NCBI GenBank assembly: GCA_033060915.1
Contig: CM065396.1
Coordinates: 5,004,001-5,068,000 of the forward strand
DNA from: Euryodendron excelsum
Lineage: Eukaryota; Streptophyta; Magnoliopsida; Ericales; Pentaphylacaceae
Direction: 5' to 3'
Length of the DNA stretch: 64,000 nucleotides
Shown here: positions 23,690 through 35,201 of the stretch, one piece after another
How positions within the stretch are numbered: position 1 is the stretch's first letter
How the letters are laid out: each line of letters starts with the position of its first letter
Notes under the pieces: model-generated
The model's input: the letters and a program-made list of their open reading frames with translations, nothing else
The model's database searches: none
What the model was told of the DNA's origin: nothing
Position numbers and translations under genes: made by a program

Positions 23690-25564
23690 TCTTTTGCTAG
23701 GCCCTACCAAAATTACTAAAATAAATAGATAATCTCCACTTTCGTAAGCGCCATGAATGTATTTAGCATATGCATCAAACCTTTAAACCCCTAGGTTACC
23801 CTTAGTGAACAAGTGGTGTCTCGTGAGGGTTTCCAGTGATGGTACCCACAAACATCAACCTGTGATCTGTAATCAATAACAATTAAGACAACCTATTCCA
23901 AATAACACTTCATCTCAAACTGTTCAAATCATTCTTTATCCTACATACATGAATACGATAATATCTTACAAAACACGAGAGAGATTCAAGTGTGTGTGTG
24001 TGTATAGTCAAATCACCAAAACTCAATCATAACTAATCCAAACAATTTCATCATCTAGCTTTGATTCCAATTCTCACCAGTCATACCCTCAAAACGAACA
24101 TGAAATCACCAGTTATCCCTCAAGAGTTGTCCTTTTTCATAGAGTAATTGTAGTATGATCAATAGGAAACAACTCAAATAAGAAAAACGCAACAATAAGT
24201 GGTGTATGAATGGGTATAGCTTCATGGAGGAATACTCATTGTAGAATCATTTGAAATTATTGACAAATTAAACTTATAACAATGTAGTTTCACAGTAGTT
24301 ATGTTTACTTCGGATCCCCAACGACTTGCTAAGGTTGTAACCTTGGCCATAGATAAAAGTTGAAGCATAGGTAGATGTAAGGAGGAGACTACTTATGAAA
24401 AATTAACAACACCCCCCAACTTGTTCCTTCCTTTCTCCTTCTTTTCTTTTTTTTTTCTCATCAACAACTTTTGAGCTCATTTTTTTATTTTCATTCTTTT
24501 ATTTTTTTCCTTCTTATATTATTCTTTGACATTCTTTCTTGTGTTTTTTTCAACACTTGCATTGCCCAAAAAAACTAATGATATAAACACCAAGCTCTGC
24601 CTTAAATATCAGAATGTCAGACTTTCTACCCAAGCGAACTTTCAATCCACAACCACAAGTACAGTCTTGTGTAACTTTTATATCCCTTCACATTAGTACA
24701 TACAATTTTATAAAATTGGAATGCCATTAAGTACTCGAAAGAATAAACAATGTTTTAGCTCAAAGTGGTTGCAAGGACAACATATATTGGAACAACTCTG
24801 GGGCTCGAAATAAAAACATGGCCTAGGTTCATCTCCAAAGTATTCAAAACTGGAATTAAATCAAGTTCAACAAATACAATTGTTCCAAACAATTCTCACA
24901 TCTGAGTCAAATACAAGGATAATGAAGCTATTCAATAAATAGAAGCGAAGAAATATCACCTTGAGTAAATATAAAACACTCTAAAAAAGATAACGGCTCT
25001 AAAGCTCACAAGGTCTAATCTCCACATATGTAGGATAAAATCATAAGAACTAGTCATAGATATTGCTATAATGATGTGACAGTGTGCAATGATTGTGATC
25101 CTCTTTCTTCATGTTTCGAAGACAAAGTTTTATTCTAGCATGCAGGTTGTCAGAACAACTCAATAATTTGCTCGAAATGTCATGTAATATGTCACTAGTT
25201 ATCCAACTATCAAAGATCACATTTCACCAAGTAACTGCTATGGTTCCAAATCCAGAATTCTCAATACATCCATATATAATAATATAAACAATAAGTACCT
25301 GAATGTGGCAAGGAAGCATTATACTCAAGGAACCAAAGAAAACTGACCTGTCTGAATGATCTCAAGGTAATCAATGTATAAGCATGAAACAATACCTGAG
25401 ATAGTCAATACAAACACCAAGTCGCACTGCAAAATAGAACAATCATCCAAATACCTAAAAATAGTGTGAGATCAAGTACAGTCATCCATAGAGTTTTAGA
25501 TCTAACATGAATGCAACATAACGTCAAATAAGATCTAAACTCTCTAAAAGAGCTCTCTCTCTCT
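23690..25564 (-). other. Athila 3' untranslated region
   Basis: About 1.9 kb between the extra ORF and the polypurine tract is non-coding, AT-rich, with a short TG repeat near 23993 and T-rich runs at 24430-24560. Long non-coding 3' regions are usual in Athila elements. No gene is seen. Confidence 0.55.
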
Positions 25565-26701
25565 TTACTCATCATCAGCTGAAGGTGGCTGTCTTCTCAT
25601 TAGCTGTGTCATGATCTCCTGAAGCATAGATGTCTGTCTCTCCTGTGCAAGCTCCATCCTCTCCGAACGCTCCTCCAATTGTGCGAGTCTCATATCTGTT
25701 GCCTGCTCCCAAGCTCTAGTCACAGCTATGTGTGCATCCAGTGTCTGTCCCTGCTTTTGAAACATCTCCCCCATTCGGGAGTTTTGACTCTTAAAGCTCT
25801 CAACTAATGCACGGCCTCCCTGCGGTTGTTGCAAAAGGCGCTGCTGTAACTCATCTAACTCCCTCTGCCTCTTATTCTGGCTCCTAGACCTAGCAATAGT
25901 GGTATCATCCATAGGCTACTCTTGATATTCCCTATACATGTATTTAGGGATTCTAGAACCTGCCTTTACAATCAAGCTAGTCAATAAGCACGTGAACGGG
26001 ATACTCCCAAGAGGGGAAGGATGCTTATGCTCATTATAGAATTACAAGAACATGTAACGTGGCAGATCAATAGACTGACCTGTCCCCACAGCCCAGAGCA
26101 ACTGTGCTCTTAGCACACTAACATCAGACGTACGTTTGATAGGCAAAAGGCTATGGCATGAATAGATGAAAAGAATTAAGTATTTCTCTTTTAGCTTCTC
26201 TTTCTCACAATGCACACTCCCATCCCAAGTTTCTCCGCTTCTCAAAATTTCGGCACAAACCACAGGCAACTCTAGAGCACCAATATCGGGGTACTCAAAC
26301 TGTGCATTCGATACCCTTGGGACCCCAAAGTGCTGAACAAAAGTGGCTAGGTCGAGGGCTATATGCTTGCCCCTAACCCAAGACTCGATTCTTTCTGACC
26401 CTTCAGCAAACTCAGTAAAAGTAATATTAGCCATAAACTCCGCACACAATGTTGAAATGCACTCACCCTCATATTTAGTCAACTGCTCCCACCGTCGACA
26501 TCTAAACTCGGACTCCCACCCGAAGGTGTCATCACTAAAATAACCGAGATGCATTTTACGCTCAAGGGCAACACCCTTTCGACCCCACTTGCGAAAAGAA
26601 GCTTCCGCATCAATACCCACAAACCTAGTTCCATCAAAGGTTGGTTGGGTTTTAGCTATAGACGAGCTTGAACCCTTCCCTTTAGTCTTTTTAGAACTCA
26701 T
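25565..26701 (-). pseudogene. Athila-type extra ORF after pol (putative plant transposon protein), two nonsense stops
   Basis: One frame runs from ATG at 26701 to TGA-type end at 25565 and is interrupted only by TAA at 26042-26044 and TAG at 25916-25918. The N-terminal 219 residues contain FDGTRFVGIDAEASFRKW and a WVRGKHIALD block. This resembles the 'putative plant transposon protein' ORF typical of Athila elements, sometimes called env-like by position only. The C-terminal part (25565-25912) is Gln/Glu/Arg-rich with ELDELQQRLLQQ and LAQLEERSERMELAQ, a likely coiled coil. No signal peptide or transmembrane segment is evident, so a viral envelope role is not supported. Both stops could come from Gln codons by one C-to-T change. 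Confidence 0.65.
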
Positions 26702-27857
26702 GATGCAACCAACGCCAACTTATGCAAGCCCCAAGTTAATGCCCTCAACCACACACCCAACACAAACAACCCAAATCAACCTACAAAAATCCAGCAATAA
26801 AGATAGTTAATATATAAAGAATAATCACACTACAATCAAAATTAAAGTTCCCAGATCAATCTCATGCTTTAATCACCATAACAATCCAAATTCTCCAGCG
26901 CCTTTTGCAGCAACCGCAGGGAGGCCGTGCATTAGTTGAGAGCTCTGAGAGTCAGAACTCTCGAATTTGGAAATTGGGTTTCCCTCACGTCTCTCTCTAT
27001 ATACGGTGGGTTTAGATGTGGAGAGTGAGAAAATAAAATGTGTGGGCCAAGAGTTCTAAAAACAGTGAGAAAGAAAATAATTTGCCTAGGACGTTGGGAA
27101 AACACGGAATCTGTTGGAACGGTTCGGAACCCCAATTCATACCGGTGGGACGATAGACCAGGCATTGGAACGCTAGTTCGAATTGAAAACGGACAACCTC
27201 AGACCTTTGGAATAGCTGGGCTGTCCGTTGGGACCCCAATTCAAAATCAACTTGGCCAAGCCTCTGATAGTTCCAACGTTGAACCAGCCTTTAGAACAGC
27301 CTGGTTCAGCCAGAACTCTTCTTCTTTTTTTTATGTTTTTCAATTTTTTTTTTTTTTTTTTTTTTGAATGCTGATTCAGAATTTTGATAAAAGCTAGAAA
27401 GAAAAAAAAAACTCTAGAAAACTTCAAACAAAAAAAATAAAGAAGAAAGAAAGAAAAAAAACTCTAATGTAACAAAAAACTAGAACAACCAAAAAAAAAA
27501 CTAGAAAAACTTCTACAAAACATAGAAAAAAAATGCAACCAAAACCCTTGAACAACTCTAGAAAAACTAGTAAAGTTCCCCAAAAAAAAATTCAAAGAAA
27601 CCTAGAAAAATATACGAAAAACCCAAGACCCAAGATCCATTCTAGAAAAATTAGAACAACATAACTAAATTAACACAACTCACTTAAACCAAGTGAAATA
27701 AAACAAAAAAAAACAAAAAAAAAAAAAAGGAAATAAACCAAAACACAACGGAGTTTGCTTCCCCCCTAACTGGAATCAAGCATTGTCCGCAATGCAAAAC
27801 CACGAACACGGACCTAGAGGACTACCTAATATACAAACAAGAGAGGTGAAGAGGTGG
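26702..27857 (-). other. Athila spacer between integrase and the extra ORF
   Basis: This stretch is non-coding. It includes a 76-bp inverted copy (26895-26970) of coiled-coil ORF sequence at 25783-25853, GTTGGAACG-like motifs at 27110-27300 resembling those in the LTR, T-runs near 27343-27365 and A-rich tracts at 27400-27740. Short frames here are low-complexity. Confidence 0.5.
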
Positions 27858-28628
27858 TCAAAAAAGCGGGGGATCGCGGAGAGTCAAGGTCTCCACTTTG
27901 GCTATGAAATTCTCGAGATATGGCTTGAGCCGATGCTCGTTGACCTTAAACACATTGCCGTTACTTGGGTTCTCAATTTCGATGGCCCCATGGGATGACA
28001 CATCCTTCACAAAAAACGGTCCTGCCCATTTACTTTTCAGCTTACCTGGAAATAGATGTAATTGAGAGTTATAAAGTAAAACTTTCTGACCTACATGAAA
28101 TGATTTTTGATGAATGTGTTGGTCATGAAGGTGTTTCATTTTCTCTTTCGAAATACGAGCATTCTCATATGCATCATTTCGTAACTCTTCCAGTTCAGAT
28201 AACTGGAGTTTCCTATGCACACCGACATCATCTAGACTTTCATTGTATTGTCGAATGGCCCAATAAGCATGATGGTCCACTTCAACAGGGAGATGGCATG
28301 GTTTTCCATAGACCAATCGGTAGGGAGACATGCCTAAAACAGTCTTATATGCTGTTCTATAAGCCCATAAAGAATCCACCAGACGTAAAGACCAATCCTT
28401 ACGATTGGGGTTGACAGTCTTTTCTAAGATGCGCTTAATCTCCCTATTAGCCAACTCGACTTGGTCACTGGTTTGTGGATGGTACGGTGTACCCACTTTA
28501 TGCAACACTCCGTACTTGCGTATTAAGACCCCCACAGGTCTATTACAAAAATGTATGCCTCCTTCACTGATGATGGCACGAGGCATGCCAAACCTAGAAA
28601 ATATATTTTCTTTCAAAAACTTGATCAC
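27858..28628 (-). pseudogene. Integrase C-terminal half, Athila-like element
   Basis: This open stretch of 256 codons contains the second and third catalytic regions of the DDE integrase. [15 protein letters not shown] has Glu where the catalytic Asp is expected (about residue 22), and [17 protein letters not shown] carries the catalytic Glu. The C-terminal region has [23 protein letters not shown], typical of the lineage. It is separated from the upstream integrase half by a TGA in a position where the family usually has Arg. Integrase inserts element DNA into the genome; this copy would be inactive. Confidence 0.85.
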
Positions 28629-28631
28629 TAC

Positions 28632-29654
28632 TCAGTGATCATTGGTTAGAGTGGCAACAGCTTCCACCCACTTCGAGACATAGTCAATGGCCACAAGAAT
28701 GTACAAATAGCCAAAATAACTAGGAAAAGGACCCATAAAATCCATGCCCCAACAGTCAAAGATTTCTAGAACTATTATAGGGTTGAGGGGCATCATTTGT
28801 TTCCTAGAAAGGTTTCCAAGCCTTTGACATCTATTACAGGTAGTACAAAATGCATGGACATCATGAAACAGGGTTAGCCAGTAGAAACCACTTTGTAAAA
28901 TTTTTGCACTAGTCTTTTTAGATGAAAAATGGCCACCACAAGCATGAGAATGACAGAATTCTATGATCGATTGGAACTCTTCATTGGGGACACATCTACA
29001 GATCACTTGATCAGAACAATATTTAAACAGGTAGGGCTCATCCCAAAAGAATACCCTAACATTCCATAAGAACTTCTGTTTATCAAGTCTAGACCAGTGA
29101 GAAGGAATTTGACCAGTAGCCAAAAAGTTGGCTATATCAACATACCAAGGAGTGTTGGGAGCAGTTGAAATAGCACAAACATGAAAAATCCGCTTGTCAG
29201 GAAAATGTTCATTTATGGGCAAATGGTCAGACAAGTGATGCTCTATGGGAAGCCGAGACAAATGGTCCGCTACCACGTTCTCTACTCCTTTCTTATCTTT
29301 TATTTCAATGTTGAACTCTTGGAGTAAGAGGATCCAATGGATCAACCGTGGTTTAGCATCTTGCTTTGTGAGCAAGTACTTAAGTGCGGCATGGTTAGTG
29401 TATATAATAACTCGTGAGCCGACCAAGTATGAACGGAATTTATCAAGAGCGAATACTACAACAAGTAACTCTTTCTCGGTGGCTGTGTAATTGATTTGGG
29501 CTTCATTTAGTGTCTTACTAGCGTAGTGTATGACATATGGCTTCTTATCCTTACGTTGACCTAGCACAGCGCCTATTACGAAGTCACTCGCATCACACAT
29601 CAATTCAAATGGAAGGGCCCAATCAAGAGGTTGTATGATGGGTGCAGTGGTCAA
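28632..29654 (-). pseudogene. RNase H and integrase N-terminal half, Athila-like element
   Basis: This 340-codon stretch starts in the RT/RNase H connection. It shows RNase H blocks [17 protein letters not shown] and [19 protein letters not shown], then the integrase zinc-binding HHCC region ([12 protein letters not shown] ... CTTCNRCQ, about residues 233-280). The first catalytic Asp block [11 protein letters not shown] and YVSKWVEA follow. The frame continues to 28632, where a stop separates it from 27858-28628. Upstream, 29655-29714 joins it to RT with a stop or frame break. Confidence 0.88.
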
Positions 29655-29714
29655 AAGCCATTTAAGCTTATCGAAAGCTTCTTGGCAAGCCGACGTCCAC
29701 TCAAATGGAATGTC

Positions 29715-30395
29715 TTATGATAACAGATGGCACATAGGATGACTTATGTTACTAAAAGGTTGAATGAATCGCCGATAAAAACCAGCATGCCCCAAAAACG
29801 AACGCACATCTTTGACAGTTCTAGGGGGAGGAAGTTTTTGAATTAGTTCAATTTTTGCCTTGTCTACCTCTATCCCTTTACTAGAAACGATGTGACCTAA
29901 CACAATCCCTTGTGTCACCATGAAGTGACACTTTTCCCAATTAAGAACTAGATGGCTCTCCTCGCATCTTGCTAACACTTTCTCTAGATTCTGTAAACAC
30001 AAATCATAAGTATCACCATATGCTGAAAAGTCATCCATAAAAACCTCTAAGATCCTCTCTACCATGTCACAGAATATACTCATCATACACCTTTGAAAGG
30101 TGGTTGATGCGTTGCACAGCCCAAAGGGCATCCTCCTATAGGCATAGATGCCAAAGGGACAAGTAAAAGTGGTCTTATCTTGGTCTTCTAGAGCAACTTC
30201 GATTTGGTTATAACTAGAATACCCATCTAGAAAGCAATAAAAGGCCTTCCCCGCGACTCTCTCTAAAATTTGATCAAGGAATGGGAGCTGGAAATGGTCC
30301 TTACTAGTCCCGGCATTGAGTCTACGATAGTCTAGACACATGCGCCATCTAGTTTGGACTCTAGTCGGTACAAGCTCATTCAGTTCATTTTTCAC
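29715..30395 (-). pseudogene. Reverse transcriptase, Athila-like element
   Basis: This carries canonical RT blocks: CLDYRRLNAGTSKDHFQLPF, the FLDGYSSYNQI block, MPFGLCNASTTFQRCMM, and the catalytic EVFMDDFSAYGD near 30020-30050. HIVSSKGIEVDKAK and VRSFLGHAGFYRRFI follow. The MDDFS.YG form is characteristic of Athila. A stop or frame break separates it from 30444-30872. Confidence 0.9.
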
Positions 30396-30443
30396 TACCG
30401 TAACTCCAGATTTTTTCGGAACGGCCTAGGTTGGACTAACCCA

Positions 30444-30872
30444 TTAAGAATCAGCAATGGGGTATATGATACCCACTTCGAGAAGTTTTAGTACTTCTCC
30501 TCTTACTACTTCTTTCATGTTTGGATTTAACCGCCTTTGCATTTGACGTACAGGTTTAGCCTTATCTTCTAGATAAATCCTACGGGTACACACTAATGGA
30601 CTAATACCATGTAAGTCGGCAACTGTCCAACCTATGGCTCTCCTATGTTTCTTCAACACTCTAATCAAACTTTCTTCTTGGCCTACAGTAAGGCTAGAAG
30701 ATATGACAACTAGATACGACTCTCTTTCTCCTAAAAACATGTATTTCAAGGATTCTGGTAATGGTTTCCTCTCAGGAGTGGGGGCTTTAACTTCAAAGGA
30801 CTCGGGCTTAGTAGAACTAGGAACTAAAGGCTCGAAAGTCGAGATCCATTGACCCACAGCGTGAACATCCAT
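30444..30872 (-). pseudogene. Protease-RT linker and RT N-terminus, Athila-like element
   Basis: This contains LKYMFLGERESYLVVISSSL, RRAIGWTVADLHGISP and RRLNPNMKEVVRGEVLKLLE, the usual run-up to the first RT block in Athila pol. It is in line with the RT stretch at 29715-30395. Confidence 0.82.
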
Positions 30873-30893
30873 AACCTCTAGACCTTGCTCACA

Positions 30894-31211
30894 CTAACTA
30901 CCTAGCGCTTGCGACTTTAATCCCTCACTAAACACTAAAGCTTGTTCTAAGGTGTCTTCTATTACTTCCCTGTCAAAGTGCTCCTGAACTAGTGTGTTGA
31001 TCAGACTCACCTCCCTAATATCTTCATACTCACCAGGCTGTTTGCTCACGTTGAAGATATTCAATTCAACCGTCATATTGCCAAAGGAAAGCTTTAAGAC
31101 CTCATTCCTACAATTGATTAAAGCATTGGAAGTGGCAAGGAAGGGTCTTCCTAGGATGACTGGAATGGTATTTTGAGCACTAGAGCTCACTGCGGGCTGA
31201 GTAACTATCAC
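30894..31211 (-). pseudogene. Protease C-terminal part, Athila-like element
   Basis: This contains IPVILGRPFLATSNALINCR, the conserved LGRPFLAT block after the protease active site in Athila/Tat. It is separated from 31343-31957 by about 130 bp with stops. Confidence 0.8.
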
Positions 31212-31342
31212 GATGAAATCGACCGGGAAGTAAACTTATCGACCTGTATGAGAACATCCTCTACTATCCCTCTAGGAATTCGAATAGACCTATCAGCTAA
31301 CTGAAGGGTGATTCGGGTCAGGCGCAACTCTCCCAACCCTAG

Positions 31343-31957
31343 TTACTGATAAACGGAATAGGAGAGCAAGTTTACACTAGCTCCCAAGTCAAGTAAAGCT
31401 TGGTCAATTCGATGGTTTCCTATAACACATGCGATTGTAGGACAGCCAGGGTCCTTATATTTCGGTGGAGTATTAGACTGGAGGATTGCACTTACTTGAT
31501 TGGCCAGAAAGGATTTTTCTTTAACATTGAGTTTTCTCTTCACTATACACAAGTCTTTCAGAAACTTGGCATACGACGGAATCTGCTTAATGGCATCAAG
31601 GAGTGGTATATTGATTTTGACCTGTTTAAACACCTTATAGACATCAGAATTATATAGTTCATGTTTAGGTTTGGTTAACCTATGAGGGAAAGGAGCATGT
31701 GTTAAGACCTCGACGTCACTCTCCTTGGTCTTCTCTACTTTCACCTCCTTCTCTTTCTCACTTCTCACTCTCTCAGGTTCTCTCTCTTTCTCCCCAACTT
31801 CCTTAGTAACCCTCTCTTCACTCACCCTAGGAAGCTCTCCCTTAGACTCAAATTCTTTAGGAGGTACAGTTTTGTCTACTGTTTTTCCACTCCTAAGGAT
31901 AGTGATGGATTGGACCTGTTCATGGTTAGTGGGAATATTGGAACCAGTTTCACTCAT
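31343..31957 (-). pseudogene. Gag-protease junction with DLGAS active site, Athila-like element
   Basis: This 204-codon stretch has a charged Lys/Glu-rich linker followed by FPHRLTKPK, FLKDLCIVKRKLN, and the protease active site ALLDLGASVNLLS at its end. DLGAS is the normal Athila form. Confidence 0.85.
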
Positions 31958-32607
31958 ATTGACTTGCCTAGTTGGGTTAGGCTGAGGTTGGGCAGGGAAC
32001 CTACCCTTTTCTTATGTAATCAAGGCCTGGGTCAATAGGGTCATCTGACCCTTTATCTCTTCTAAAGTCTTATCCACCCTAGCATTGAACTCCTTTGGGA
32101 GTGTATGAATTGTGTGAGGGTGTCTTCTAATGACCTTTTATTGGGTGGTTGATAAGGTGGAGGTGCTTGATATTGTTGCTGGACTGGTTGTCCTTGATAT
32201 GATGTGTGTAGAGGAGGTTGATATTGTTAAGGGGCAGAAATTGCCTCATTTCTCCAACTAAAATTAGGCTGATTGCACTACCCCGGGTTATAAGTTGGTG
32301 CATATGGGTTTCCTACTCCTCCTTGATTGGGCATAGGCTTATTATAGGGATTAACAACATTAACTTGACCTTGCACAACCTCCCTACAAGCTGGAATGGA
32401 GGGACAATCATCAGTCCCATAGGCTCGACTATCACAGACCATGCAAATAACCTCACTCACAGGTTCACTAGGGACTGTACTAGACACCACATTCACCTTG
32501 CTCGTCTCTAGATCTTCTAGTTTCATAGTGAGAGCTGCAAGTTTAGCATTCAAATCATCTACCTCTCTCAAAGTAAATCGCCCACCCCCTTGGGCAATAG
32601 GCTTGGA
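31958..32607 (-). pseudogene. Gag C-terminus with mutated zinc knuckle, Athila-like element
   Basis: A frame at 32278-32571 contains CMVCDSRAYGTDDCP, a CCHC zinc knuckle in which the His is Tyr (one C-to-T change would explain it). It is preceded by a short Leu/Lys-rich helix. The remainder down to 31958 is a Pro/Gln/Tyr-rich region with stops. Confidence 0.72.
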
Positions 32608-33390
32608 CTAAGGGTTTTGAGTCCCAGTTGTATCCCAATCTCGTTCATTTTCTGCCAAAAAGTCGAAGAAGTCAAAAGCTTCTTCAGGTGTCTTCTCATA
32701 TAACTCTCCATTACACATGGTTTCAACAAATCTTTTTAATTGAGGAGTTAGAGAAGAAAAGAAGACACTTATAACTTTCCATGGCTCTTGACCGTGATAT
32801 GGGCATGAATTTAAGATTTCCTTATATCTCTCCCAACACTGATAGAATGTTTCATGTTGGTGGGGTTGGAATTGAGAGATTTGGCGACGAATCGCCTCAA
32901 TTCTATGCTCTGGGAAAAATTTCTTAAGAAATTCAGCCTGTAGGATAGCCCATGAAGTTATAGACCTTGGTTTTAAAGTGTTGAGCCAAGTCTTAGCCTT
33001 ATCTTGTAAAGAAAATGGAAAGAGCCTGAGACGAAGAGTCTTTTCTGTACAGGTGTTATCGAAGAATATGATGCACATCTCCTCAAATTCCTTTATATGT
33101 TGGTAAGGCTTCTCAGAATCCATCCCATGAAATTTCGGGATCATTTGGGACATATCCAGTTTAAAGTTCAAAGGAGGTAGTTGTGGTGGAAGAACTATGC
33201 ATGATGGTGGGGTTTGTCTTGCAGGATTTAGATAATCCTTAAGTGACCTAGGTGGAGGTGGTTGGTTGTTAGCCCCATCTTGGGCATTGGCTGATGGATC
33301 TACTATATGGAGATTGGCCATCTCTTCAAAGTCGGTCAATAGTGAACGATTTATGAATGGAGATTGTGTGTGAGTGTCTACCCATTGCAA
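32608..33390 (-). pseudogene. Gag capsid domain, Athila-like element
   Basis: This 260-codon stretch has the retrotransposon gag signature: FHGMDSEKPYQHIKEFEEMC, RLRLFPFSLQDKAKTWLNTL, and FLKKFFPEHRIEAIRRQI with FYQCWERYKEIL. Gag forms the particle that packages element RNA. A stop just after 32608 separates it from the zinc-knuckle part. The start at 33390 is the first ATG in frame and may not be the original start. Confidence 0.88.
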
Positions 33391-33870
33391 CCTACGACTA
33401 GGGCCTCATAACCAAACTGACATGCAAATGCACAATGCAACAAATAGATTAGGCATTAAGCCTCATCACACCATACACAAGAAATCAAGTCCAACCGAAC
33501 CGCCAATCTTCACAGAATAAACCACCAATTCAATCACAATCCAACTAACACTTCCAATCTCCATATGCAAAAATAGTACCACCGATACGCAATTAGCACA
33601 AAATCCTAACCACCTCTATCACCTACCCAACTAAATGCAATATGAAAAAAAAAAAAAAAAAAACAAAATAAGCAATCCTAACAAAAAAAATAAAAATAAA
33701 AACAAAAGGAAAAAAAAATCTCTAAGATGCTCACAAAGAATGACCTAACTAAAGGTGGAACGAAGTTACCGAATGTGAGCTTTGGTGCCTTCGGTGTAGA
33801 TGATGGATCAAAATTTCGCTTGTCTTGAACGATCTTTCGAAACAGGGTTCTAGCGCCTTTTGCTTTCAGT
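33391..33870 (-). other. Athila 5' leader
   Basis: This is untranslated sequence between the PBS and gag, A-rich at 33640-33715. No gene. Confidence 0.6.
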
Positions 33871-33888
33871 TCCCCAGCAATGGCGCCA
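33871..33888 (-). other. Primer binding site, tRNA-Asp-like
   Basis: On the minus strand this reads TGGCGCCATTGCTGGGGA. It resembles the known Athila primer site complementary to tRNA-Asp, with two G-to-A-type differences. It lies about 7 bp inside the 5' LTR. Confidence 0.82.
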
Positions 33889-33895
33889 AAATACT

Positions 33896-35196
33896 TGACT
33901 CACTTCAAAATTGCTCGTGATGTAATCCCAAGTGTAGGATGTGCAAGGTAGTAAATACCCGGTAAAACCGGGGTCGAACCTCAAGGAACTGTGAAAGGTT
34001 TATAGAACTCGCTCCAAAAGTGAAGATTTGTGGAAAACTCACCAAAAACAAATGTAGAAAAAAAAATTTTGATAATGATTGATTTGATTGTTTAGGAAAA
34101 CTAGCATTGAATTCAATTATAATTAATAGATAAAAGAATATTGGCAAGAAACGATCTAACTGTTGGGTGCATGTGCAATTGATCAAGGTATTTTAACTCA
34201 ATTCAACAACTACAAGAGTGTTGTTGAATCAAAAGATTTGTCAATGAAAATTGATTGGAATCTTGATGGGTATTTGAGAATTCATAAGAAATTGGGTTTC
34301 AAAGCGTTCTTATTAGGGATTCAAACAACCAATATGCCAAAACTCAATTTGTGTATAATGGCTCAAGAATATGATCAAGAAATCTTGATTTCAAGAGAAG
34401 AATCTCAACAACACATGAAGATTTGAGTAGGAAGGATGAAACCGTTAAAGTTCTTGGATTACCTTGATCAATCTCACAAAACCCTTCAATCTTCACATTC
34501 TCATGCCAAGAGTTGATTAGCTACGCGAAAACATGAATAATTCTTGACTTGTATTGAGAAAATAAGATGTTTGATTACAAAGAATTGAAAGAAAAATCAT
34601 AAACCTAGCTAATCTCTCTTAAAAACTCCCAAAAAGAACTCTACAATTAGGTTTAGAATGGCTGCCCCCAAATTAGGGTTACAAAAACTTTAAATAGGGT
34701 TAGAAAACTAAAGAAGGAGTCCAAAATCATAGGTCCAGGTCATTGGAATGCCTCCCAGGTTGTTGGAACGGCTGGACCACGCCTCTAATCGTTGGAACGG
34801 CCAAACTAGTCGTTGGAACAGTCTGCAGTGAACCAGATTTTTGTCGCTCAGTTTTGACCACTTTAGAATCTGAATTAGCCAATGCACATTAGTGGAAAAA
34901 TTGTAGATCTTGAAGTCTTCTTTCCAATGCAGCACAAATGAGCTCAATCGGATGTCGGAGTGAAAATTTATGGCCGAAATACGGAGACAGCATACACTTT
35001 CATTTTCCAGTTTGATGGCTACGCATTTGCCTCGACCATTCTTGCTTTCTTTTCACCCTTTTAGCTCCCCTAACCTACAAAACCAAACAAAAACACTATC
35101 ATACAAAAGCTTGTCTAAATTAGAGCACTTAACAATGCACTTAGCCTAACAAAATATGAATTAAAGGCTTGTAATTACACTCTTATAGTGCAATCA
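33896..35196 (-). repeat. Athila-like 5' LTR
   Basis: Starts TGACTCACTTC and ends GTGCAATCA on the plus strand. It is followed by the TSD TCCCC at 35197-35201. It is 1301 bp against 1300 bp for the partner LTR. Confidence 0.92.
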
Positions 35197-35201
35197 TCCC
35201 C

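Larger units (their letters stand above)
22376..35196 (-). mobile_element. Athila-like Ty3/gypsy retrotransposon, complete structure, coding decayed
   Basis: This 12.8-kb element on the minus strand has LTRs of 1300 and 1301 bp with TG...CA ends, a 5-bp TSD TCCCC, a PBS resembling tRNA-Asp (33871-33888) and a PPT (23676-23689). In transcription order it carries gag (33390-32608), a zinc knuckle (32571-32278), protease, RT, RNase H, integrase, then an Athila-type extra ORF (26701-25565). The order and motifs (DLGAS protease, MDDFSAYG in RT, the extra ORF after pol) fit the Athila lineage. The coding region is broken by stops and frame changes, many of them Gln or Arg codons turned to stops. 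The LTRs differ at many sites, mostly transitions, so the insertion is old, though younger than the solo LTR that contains it. Confidence 0.92.

Noticed and set aside
25565..26701. Retroviral envelope gene in the Athila-like element
   Set aside because: The position after pol is env-like, but no signal peptide, transmembrane segment or furin-type site is seen; it matches the Athila transposon-protein ORF instead.
31725..31985. Plus-strand Ser/Leu-rich frame of 86 codons
   Set aside because: It is antisense to the Lys/Glu-rich linker of the Athila gag-protease region; the composition is a mirror effect.
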